This document shows positions 1-5,457 of a stretch of 8,172 bases of DNA, piece by piece (within the stretch, counting starts at the first letter, position 1; every line of letters begins with the position of its first letter). Origin of the DNA: Hyphomicrobiales bacterium (lineage in GTDB: Bacteria; Pseudomonadota; Alphaproteobacteria; Rhizobiales; Rhizobiaceae); contig JAALLB010000066.1 of assembly GCA_011087745.1 (NCBI GenBank), positions 1 through 8,172 on the forward strand, in the 5' to 3' direction. Both the position numbers and the translations under genes were made by a program. The notes beneath the pieces are model-generated. The model was not told the DNA's origin. It did not search any database and worked only from the letters and a program-made list of their open reading frames with translations.

Positions 1-82
1 GCGTTCAAAACCTAAACTCACCAACGCATTCAGATCAAGAGTCTAGTACTGTGGCACCCTCCGACAAACAAGGGGCGGTTCA
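1..82. mobile_element. Probable terminus of an IS3-family-like insertion sequence (element continues beyond the window)
   Basis: Read on the minus strand from position 82, the DNA begins TGAACCGCCCC, followed by a GTTTGTCGGAGG block (72-61 region). On the plus strand it therefore ends in GGGGCGGTTCA. IS3-family elements start with TG and end with CA. From memory, this TGAACCGCCCC...GGAGG end resembles terminal inverted repeats of IS3-type elements common in Proteobacteria; I could not search ISfinder. Support comes from the overlapping hydrolase, whose family-like sequence stops exactly at this boundary. The other end, any transposase and the target duplication lie outside the window. On the plus strand a short open frame ends at a TAG at 44-46. 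It could be a transposase C-terminus, but it is too short to identify. The TTG or CTTG next to the end is a possible 3-4 bp target duplication half. Confidence 0.5.
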
Positions 83-827
83 CAAGATCAATATCAGGAG
101 ATGCCATCATTACAAGGCGCAGGCGATTATCATCATTAAAGCGATTAGTGGTAACAATTTGGCGCATCGCCTCGATGGTCACAAGATTGCCCATGGAGTG
201 CGCTACAAGATCAAAACCTCTTGCGTTCGATCTGTTTAGAATATCAGCTAGGGCAACCAGATTATCTCGCCCCTGAAGTGCGCTGTTAATATCGTAGACA
301 TAGTCAGCGGTCTTACCACGGGAAGCCCAGGAAAACAGAACCGGCACGCCTTCAAAACCCGTATCATGCACAAATTGAGTTATCCGCAGCACCGCTGCAC
401 TGAAACTTACGTTATATCCATGCACAAAAACCAGGATATCCTGATCTTTCACACCTCTTTTTGCGAGGTCGGAATTGATATCATCCAGAAAGGATTGCGA
501 ATTGTTAAATACGATTGGGTCGTTAACAGCGAAATGTTTTGACGGATTGGTCTTGCCGGATTTGGGTTTTTCTATTTCGCCAGGCTCGTGATTGGGCGGA
601 ACCGTTACATCCACATGAGCAAGTGTAAGGTTTTTTGACCTCTCGCCAGAAAAAAACTCTTCCGGATCTTCTGAAAAGGCTCTTGTTGTACCAACATAAA
701 TGCGGTGTTTTGTTGCGCCCTTGAGAACTGCATCATCCAACAAACCTTGACCTTCACCGATCACAAAATTGGTGCAGGCTGTTAAGAACAACAAGGCAAA
801 GCATGCAAGGATACGTGCAATAAGCAT
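30..827 (-). CDS. 3'-truncated alpha/beta hydrolase lipoprotein, DUF900-like (probable pseudogene)
   Basis: The 265-residue product begins with a lipoprotein signal: basic residue R5, a hydrophobic stretch, and lipobox LTAC with Cys18. This suggests a lipid-anchored envelope protein. The body resembles the DUF900/COG4782 alpha/beta hydrolases (esterase/lipase superfamily, substrate unknown). It has an oxyanion-type HGYN at residues 136-139 and a nucleophile elbow AHSMGN with Ser211. The family-like sequence runs to SPDIDL at 243-248. The last 17 residues (249-265, VNRPLFVG... to LLI) are unlike the family, and their codons begin exactly at a putative IS end at position 82. The C-terminal part that normally supplies the catalytic His and probably the acid is absent, so the product is probably inactive. 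No strong Shine-Dalgarno is visible before the ATG. The gene follows dnaE after 75 nt and may have its own promoter. The fold assignment is fairly sure, the natural substrate is unknown, and the truncation is an inference. Confidence 0.75.
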   Translation of the reverse strand: MLIARILACFALLFLTACTNFVIGEGQGLLDDAVLKGATKHRIYVGTTRAFSEDPEEFFSGERSKNLTLAHVDVTVPPNHEPGEIEKPKSGKTNPSKHFAVNDPIVFNNSQSFLDDINSDLAKRGVKDQDILVFVHGYNVSFSAAVLRITQFVHDTGFEGVPVLFSWASRGKTADYVYDINSALQGRDNLVALADILNRSNARGFDLVAHSMGNLVTIEAMRQIVTTNRFNDDNRLRLVMMASPDIDLVNRPLFVGGCHSTRLLI

Positions 828-856
828 TCGTTACAAAATCCGATTAAAGGTCCAGT

Positions 857-873
857 TTACATACAATATGTAA
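857..873. repeat. Perfect 7-bp inverted repeat between dnaE and the hydrolase gene
   Basis: TTACATA and TATGTAA are perfect inverted arms around a CAA spacer. They lie 30 nt upstream of the hydrolase start and 29 nt downstream of the dnaE stop. The stem is AT-rich with no T-tract, so it is a poor intrinsic terminator. It could be a dyad operator for the hydrolase gene, since a loose promoter-like pair (TGACGG, 16 nt, TATGTA on the minus strand) overlaps it. Function is undetermined. Confidence 0.3.
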
Positions 874-902
874 CTTGCTCCGTCATCTTATATTTTAGAG
901 CG

Positions 903-3900
903 TTAGACTAGCTCTACGTCCAATACACCGGGTACAGCTTTCATGGCGCTTTGCAGTTTTGAGGAAACTGCGTAGCGTTCCTTCAATTGGACTTCAACTT
1001 CGCGAGCGCCATTTTGTTGAACGATGACAAATGAAACACGACTGTTTCCGCGTTTTGCAAGAAGCGGAGAAAGGGTTTGAACCGGAGACTGGTCTCGCAA
1101 GAATATGATCAGATCACGTTGTTCTCGTGAGGCGGCTTTTTCGAGCGATTCAACACTTTGGATGCGAACACTAACCCCTTCCGGACGCATGTCGGCTCCA
1201 ACCAAAAGGATCATAGATTGACCAACCTGCAGATCATCGCGAAAACGGTTGAGTGCTTCTTCGAATATCACCGCTTCATACTGACCAGATGGATCGGAGA
1301 TCATAATGATACCCATGGCCTTGCCCTGTCGGGTTTTGCGTTCCTGCTTGCCCGTGACCGTCCCGGCCAGACGACCGGCGGTCGCTCCATTTCTGACAGA
1401 GGTTTCAAATTCTGCGTAAAGCTGAACTCGCATTTTTGTAAGAATTTCACGGTATTCATCAAGTGGATGTGCACTTAAGTAAAATCCCACAGAACCGAAT
1501 TCGCGGTTGAGTTTTTCACTGGCACTCCAGGCTTCGCAAAATGGCATTTCAATTTTTTGAGCTTCGCCGCCAGCAGCTTCTCCGAACATGTCGTTTTGAC
1601 CTGTTTCACGATCTTGAGCAGTTCGGCTTGCATGCGCAACCAATCGATCAAGGCCAGCTAACATGCGCTCGCGCGAATATTCAAAACAATCAAAGGCACC
1701 TGCGCAAATCAAGTTTTCCAGCGTTCGCTTGTTGACTTGGCGAATATCAATTCGAGAAAAGAAATCTTCAATTGATTTATAGTCACCGTTCTCGCGCCTT
1801 TCAGCAACGATTTGCTGTACAGCCCCTTCACCAACACCCTTAATTGCGGTAAGTGCATAGAATATCTTACCATCACTTACTTCAAAACCAACACCGGATG
1901 TTTGAACGGATGGCGGCACAACATGAATTTCCTGGTTTTCTGCATCTTGATAAAAAATGCTGAGCTTTTCAGTGTTACCCAAATCCAACTGCATGGACCC
2001 AGCTAAATATTCAACCGGATAATTGCAGCGTAGATAAGCTGTTTGGTAGGAAACCAGTGCATAGGCAGCTGCATGGGATTTATTGAAACCATAGTTTGCA
2101 AATTTTGCGAGCAAATCAAAGATGATATTGGCTTCGCCTTTTTTCAGATCCCGTTCGACCGCTCCTTCAACAAACCGTACGCGTTGAGCTTCCATTTCAG
2201 AGGCAATTTTCTTGCCCATGGCACGGCGTAGGAGGTCCGCTTCGCCCAGTGAATACCCAGACAATATCTGCGCAATCTGCATCACCTGTTCCTGATAGAT
2301 GATGACCCCATAGGTTTCTTTTAAAACACCCTCGATTTTCTCATGATAATAATCAGGAACTTCTTCACCATGCTTACGAGCATTGTAAGTTGGAATATTG
2401 TCCATTGGTCCAGGACGATAAAGCGCGACGAGCGCAATGATATCTTCAAAGCAATCCGGCCTCATGCCTATAAGCGCTTTACGCATGCCCTGGCTTTCAA
2501 GCTGGAATACACCAACCGTTTCGCCGCGTGTGAGCATTTCGTAGGATTTAGCATCATCAATTGGAATATGCGCGAGATCCACATCAACGCCGCTTTGGGC
2601 AATAAATTCAACCGCTTTTTCAAGGACGGTAAGTGTTTTTAATCCAAGGAAGTCAAATTTTACAAGACCGGCCTGTTCAACCCATTTCATATTGTATTGG
2701 GTAACCGGCATTTCTGATCGAGGGTCACGGTATAGCGGGACGAGTTCATCCAGTTTTCGGTCACCAATGACTATGCCCGCAGCATGGGTAGATGCATGGC
2801 GATAAAGACCTTCCAGGCGTTTTGAAATGTCAAAGAGTGTGGCAACGATTTCTTCTTCTTTAGCTGCCTCCTGCAATCGGGGTTCACCCTCAATTGCTTC
2901 AACCAAGGTCGTTGGATTTGCGGGGTTATTTGGCACCATTTTGGTAAGGCGGTCTACCTGGCCGTATGGCATCTGCAGGACCCGACCAACATCACGCAAT
3001 ACCGCACGCGCTTGCAACGTTCCGAAAGTGATAATCTGGGCAACTTGATCAGAACCATATTTTTCCTGAACGTATTTGATTACCTCTTCGCGGCGTTCCT
3101 GACAAAAATCGATATCAAAGTCAGGCATTGAAACACGATCGGGGTTCAAAAAGCGCTCGAACAGAAGCGAAAATTGCATGGGATCAATGTCTGTAATGGT
3201 CAATGCCCAAGCAACCAAAGAACTAGCACCGGAACCACGCCCAGGTCCAACTGGAATCCCCTGCTCTTTTGCCCACTTGATAAAGTCAGCAACAATCAGA
3301 AAATAGCCCGGAAAGCCCATTTGTTCGATTACGTTTAATTCAAAGGCAAGCCGGTCTTCATATTCTTTTCGGGTGTAGCCCTCTGCAATCGGGTAACTTT
3401 CCAATCGTTCCTTGAGACCAGCTTCTGCCTGGCGATGCAATTCCTCGTATTCAACCTTTAAGGCAGCTTCTGGTTCTGCGTCTTCTGCACTTTCTGTAAA
3501 ACGCGGTAGGATTGGATCGGCAGTTGTCTCTCGGAAAGCTATACGTTTACTAATTTGTAATGTATTGTCAATTGCTTCAGGCAAATCTTTAAACAATAAC
3601 ATCATCTCAGACTGAGACTTAAAATAATGATCTTGGGTTAGTTTTCGCCTGTCATCCATGTTAACAACAGCACCTTCAGCAATGCAAATAAGTGCATCAT
3701 GTGCATCAAAATCATCTCGCTTGGGAAAAAACGGTTGATTGGTTGCAACAAGGCCAATGTCATGTTTGTAGGCTAGATCAATAAGTCCATTTTCGACTTT
3801 TCGATCGTAATTTCCGTGTCGTTGGAGTTCAACATACAGTCTATTGTCAAAAATTTTCGACAACTTGGTTAGGCGCATTTCTGCGTCATCCTTGCGCCCT

Positions 3901-4427
3901 TCCAAAATCAGTTTATTTATCGGACCTTCTGAATAGGCTGTCAGGCATATCAATCCAGCATTGAGGTTTTCAATTGCGTCGATTGAAACATTGGGCAAGT
4001 CACCATCGTCACACCCAATATGAGCGCTGCTGACAAGCTTTTTAAGGTTAGCAAACCCCTCTTCATTCATTGCCAGGAAGACCAAATAGGGAAATTCTAC
4101 ATGACCTGAGCGGGGAACATGATCATTGCCATCCTGAAAACTGATCGCAAGTTTACAACCCATAATGGGCTGCAAGCCATCTTTTGATGCTTTTTCAGAA
4201 AATTCGAGCGCACCAAACATGTTATTGCGATCTGTAATAGCAAGCGCCGGTTGATTGTCAGCAATTGCCAGGTCCATTACTTTTTTGAGTGGCAAAGCAC
4301 TTTCCAGCAAGGAAAAAGCTGAATGGACGTGCAGGTGAACAAATTTAGCCGCTGAATTCTCCTCTTGGGCATCGCCAGAATGACCTGAAAGCGCAGCATG
4401 CATTTTTTGAGTTGCTCTAGAAGCCAT
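903..4427 (-). CDS. dnaE: DNA polymerase III subunit alpha (DnaE1)
   Basis: This is the catalytic subunit of the replicative DNA polymerase III holoenzyme. It has 1174 residues, close to the 1160 of E. coli, so it looks complete. Domains in order are: a poorly conserved N-terminal tail (1-28), a PHP domain (about 29-300), the C-family polymerase core (about 300-900) with GPGRGSGAS at 394-402, and the C-terminal OB and tau-binding region (about 1015-1174). The catalytic aspartates are D438 and D440 in PDFDIDFC and D592 in VKFDFLGL. An internal beta-clamp-binding motif QNDMF lies at 944-948. The PHP metal site is degraded: R67, K92, Q231 and F233 replace the usual His, Glu, Asp and His. Proofreading is therefore expected from a separate DnaQ subunit. 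The ATG at 4427 lacks a clear Shine-Dalgarno, and Met9 is a possible alternative start. It is preceded by 331 nt that hold a small SOS-type gene. The subtype is DnaE1; DnaE2 of the mutasome lacks the clamp and tau features seen here. Confidence 0.98.
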   Translation of the reverse strand: MASRATQKMHAALSGHSGDAQEENSAAKFVHLHVHSAFSLLESALPLKKVMDLAIADNQPALAITDRNNMFGALEFSEKASKDGLQPIMGCKLAISFQDGNDHVPRSGHVEFPYLVFLAMNEEGFANLKKLVSSAHIGCDDGDLPNVSIDAIENLNAGLICLTAYSEGPINKLILEGRKDDAEMRLTKLSKIFDNRLYVELQRHGNYDRKVENGLIDLAYKHDIGLVATNQPFFPKRDDFDAHDALICIAEGAVVNMDDRRKLTQDHYFKSQSEMMLLFKDLPEAIDNTLQISKRIAFRETTADPILPRFTESAEDAEPEAALKVEYEELHRQAEAGLKERLESYPIAEGYTRKEYEDRLAFELNVIEQMGFPGYFLIVADFIKWAKEQGIPVGPGRGSGASSLVAWALTITDIDPMQFSLLFERFLNPDRVSMPDFDIDFCQERREEVIKYVQEKYGSDQVAQIITFGTLQARAVLRDVGRVLQMPYGQVDRLTKMVPNNPANPTTLVEAIEGEPRLQEAAKEEEIVATLFDISKRLEGLYRHASTHAAGIVIGDRKLDELVPLYRDPRSEMPVTQYNMKWVEQAGLVKFDFLGLKTLTVLEKAVEFIAQSGVDVDLAHIPIDDAKSYEMLTRGETVGVFQLESQGMRKALIGMRPDCFEDIIALVALYRPGPMDNIPTYNARKHGEEVPDYYHEKIEGVLKETYGVIIYQEQVMQIAQILSGYSLGEADLLRRAMGKKIASEMEAQRVRFVEGAVERDLKKGEANIIFDLLAKFANYGFNKSHAAAYALVSYQTAYLRCNYPVEYLAGSMQLDLGNTEKLSIFYQDAENQEIHVVPPSVQTSGVGFEVSDGKIFYALTAIKGVGEGAVQQIVAERRENGDYKSIEDFFSRIDIRQVNKRTLENLICAGAFDCFEYSRERMLAGLDRLVAHASRTAQDRETGQNDMFGEAAGGEAQKIEMPFCEAWSASEKLNREFGSVGFYLSAHPLDEYREILTKMRVQLYAEFETSVRNGATAGRLAGTVTGKQERKTRQGKAMGIIMISDPSGQYEAVIFEEALNRFRDDLQVGQSMILLVGADMRPEGVSVRIQSVESLEKAASREQRDLIIFLRDQSPVQTLSPLLAKRGNSRVSFVIVQQNGAREVEVQLKERYAVSSKLQSAMKAVPGVLDVELV

Positions 4428-4442
4428 ATTAAGCAGAATCCA

Positions 4443-4486
4443 TTTTAGACAGACGTTAAATCATACCGCAATTACACTGTCTAAAA
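4443..4486. repeat. Perfect 10-bp inverted repeat in the dnaE leader
   Basis: TTTTAGACAG (4443-4452) and CTGTCTAAAA (4477-4486) are perfect inverse complements separated by 24 nt. The nearer arm is 15 nt before the dnaE start codon. The spacer contains a -10-like TATGAT on the minus strand, but no good -35 sits at a suitable distance. The repeat could be a paired operator flanking the dnaE promoter, or a stem in the 5' untranslated RNA that covers the initiation region. The sequence alone does not decide between these. Confidence 0.45.
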
Positions 4487-4546
4487 CTAGGCTTAAAGAT
4501 TCAAGCAGAAAGGCATTTCGCCCCCTGATTATTGGGAGCATCTAAA

Positions 4547-4645
4547 TCAGGCAACGAACTTGATGATTTCGCCCCATGTGAACATGGTTGTTAAAAACAA
4601 AGATATAGTGGCTAGTGATGCAAGGTCTCTGATTGATACGTACAT
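4547..4645 (-). CDS. Small single-pass membrane peptide, 32 aa, LexA-type promoter (SidA-like candidate)
   Basis: This is a 32-codon frame from ATG (4645) to TGA (4547-4549). It starts MYVSIRDLASLA and ends TWGEIIKFVA. Residues about 8-24 are hydrophobic and rich in Leu, Ile, Phe, Ala and Thr, which fits one short transmembrane segment. Arg6 and Asp7 lie before it and Glu26 and Lys29 after it. Translation is well supported by AGGAG placed 7 nt before the ATG, better than for dnaE or proS. Upstream lie a TTGACT -35-like box and a GTTC-N7-GCTC-N7-GTTC array like the alphaproteobacterial LexA operator. Caulobacter SidA is a 29-residue, LexA-controlled inner-membrane peptide that blocks division through FtsW. 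Size, membrane segment and apparent control match, but I cannot show sequence homology, so function is inference. It lies 119 nt upstream of dnaE on the same strand and could be co-transcribed with it. Other possibilities are an unrelated small membrane protein or a dnaE leader peptide. Confidence 0.62.
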   Translation of the reverse strand: MYVSIRDLASLATISLFLTTMFTWGEIIKFVA

Positions 4646-4652
4646 GGAACAA

Positions 4653-4657
4653 CTCCT
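4653..4657 (-). promoter_or_regulatory. Strong Shine-Dalgarno (AGGAG) of the 32-aa gene
   Basis: The minus strand reads CAGGAG followed by TTGTTCC and then ATG, giving a 7-nt spacer. This near-consensus ribosome binding site is the main evidence that the short frame at 4645-4547 is translated, and it fixes its start. Confidence 0.65.
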
Positions 4658-4689
4658 GAAACTAATATGTTCTCATTACTCGTTGTAAT

Positions 4690-4715
4690 GTTCTGTATAT
4701 GCTCCATATTTGTTC
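4690..4715. promoter_or_regulatory. Putative LexA operator: three half-sites at 11-bp period
   Basis: On the plus strand GTTC (4690-4693), GCTC (4701-4704) and GTTC (4712-4715) are each separated by exactly 7 nt. Alphaproteobacterial LexA binds the direct repeat GTTC-N7-GTTC, equivalent to GAAC-N7-GAAC. The array therefore makes two overlapping boxes, each with one mismatch in the shared central half-site. A fourth GTTC starts at 4669, 21 bp from the first. The array overlaps the expected spacer and -10 of the promoter facing the 32-aa gene, the right place for a repressor. The assignment is by pattern only. Confidence 0.5.
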
Positions 4716-4726
4716 TTTTTAGTCAA
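4696..4726 (-). promoter_or_regulatory. Putative promoter of the 32-aa gene
   Basis: On the minus strand a -35-like TTGACT (4726-4721) is followed, after 17-19 nt, by AT-rich -10 candidates: AGCATA at 17, GCATAT at 18 or CATATA at 19. The -10 match is weak and the -35 is good, matching five of six in TTGACA. Transcription would start near 4690, giving a leader of about 45 nt. The overlap with LexA-type half-sites suggests SOS repression. A 5-bp inverted repeat (ATTAC/GTAAT, 4675-4689) would lie at the start of the transcript. Confidence 0.4.
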
Positions 4727-4742
4727 CAGAAAAAGAACAAAT
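4708..4742. repeat. Perfect 13-bp inverted repeat downstream of lolD
   Basis: ATTTGTTCTTTTT (4708-4720) and AAAAAGAACAAAT (4730-4742) pair perfectly around a 9-nt loop. The repeat begins 16 nt after the lolD stop, where a transcription end for the proS-lol operon would be expected. The stem is AT-rich and no T-tract follows it, so it is not a classical intrinsic terminator. It may stabilise the 3' end of the lolD mRNA. The -35-like TTGACT of the following small gene lies in the loop and one LexA-type half-site lies in a stem arm, so it could also act as an operator dyad. Confidence 0.5.
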
Positions 4743-4758
4743 TTATCGAAGTCTTTAA

Positions 4759-5457
4759 TTATTTTGTAATATCAATCACTTGCCCAACATCTAAAGTGAC
4801 TGTTCTATCCATTTTTGCAGCCAATTCATGGTTGTGAGTCGCGATTAACGCAGATAGGCCCGTTTCACGCACCAAAGTGTGTAAAGTATCGAATACATGA
4901 GAAGAAGTATCCGGGTCCAAGTTACCGGTTGGTTCATCCGCCAACAGCAATGATGGCGCATTTGCAACTGCTCTTGCTATGGCCACGCGCTGCTGTTCCC
5001 CCCCAGAAAGTTCTGACGGACGATGTTCTACCCTGGGGCCAATCTTCATATAATCAAGCAACTCACGTGCACGCTGGCTGGCAAGTACCTTATCCCGGCC
5101 GCGTATCATTTGAGGGATCATCAGGTTTTCTTCAGCAGTAAACTCTGGCAGTAGATGGTGGAACTGATATACAAACCCAATTGTGGTTCGCCTTAATGCG
5201 GTTCTTGAGGCATCGTCCATTTTGGCAGTCGATTGTCCGTTAATGAACACATCCCCATTATCTGGGCGCTCCAGCAAACCAGCAGAATGTAAAAGTGTGG
5301 ATTTTCCTGTCCCTGAAGGTGCTACCAGCGCAACCATCTCGCCTGCCTCAATAACAAGGTTTGTGTCTTTCAATACGGTCAGTGCATGTTCGCCCTTGCC
5401 GTAAGTACGTTCTAGCCCTTTGATATTGAGTGCTGCCCCCTGGCCCGGATTATTCAT
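4759..5457 (-). CDS. lolD: Lipoprotein-releasing ABC transporter ATP-binding protein LolD
   Basis: This is the cytoplasmic ATPase of the Lol system, which powers release of outer-membrane lipoproteins from the inner membrane to the carrier LolA. It has 232 residues, the usual LolD length. Visible motifs are Walker A APSGTGKST (46-54, with Ala46 in place of the first Gly), Q-loop Gln98, signature LSGGEQQR (150-157), Walker B LLLADEP (170-176) with catalytic Glu175, D-loop GNLD (178-181) and switch His208 in ATHNH. The start overlaps the end of the permease gene by 8 nt, with GAGG 9 nt upstream, so the two are probably translationally coupled. The MacB/FtsE-type ATPases are close relatives, but the adjacent Lol permease makes LolD the clear choice. 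Confidence 0.96.
   Translation of the reverse strand: MNNPGQGAALNIKGLERTYGKGEHALTVLKDTNLVIEAGEMVALVAPSGTGKSTLLHSAGLLERPDNGDVFINGQSTAKMDDASRTALRRTTIGFVYQFHHLLPEFTAEENLMIPQMIRGRDKVLASQRARELLDYMKIGPRVEHRPSELSGGEQQRVAIARAVANAPSLLLADEPTGNLDPDTSSHVFDTLHTLVRETGLSALIATHNHELAAKMDRTVTLDVGQVIDITK

Noticed and set aside
1158..1478. 106-codon open frame on the plus strand inside dnaE
   Set aside because: It lies antisense to well-conserved dnaE sequence, has no recognisable motifs, and is explained by the coding constraints of dnaE.
4493..4516. 7-codon frame (ATG CCT TTC ... TAA) on the minus strand after a G-rich stretch
   Set aside because: Too short and unremarkable in composition. The G-run only loosely resembles a ribosome binding site and there is no attenuator structure to support a leader peptide.
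4524..4551. CCTGATT/AATCAGG stem overlapping the stop of the 32-aa gene as a terminator
   Set aside because: Only 7 bp with a 14-nt loop and no following T-tract, so not a convincing intrinsic terminator.
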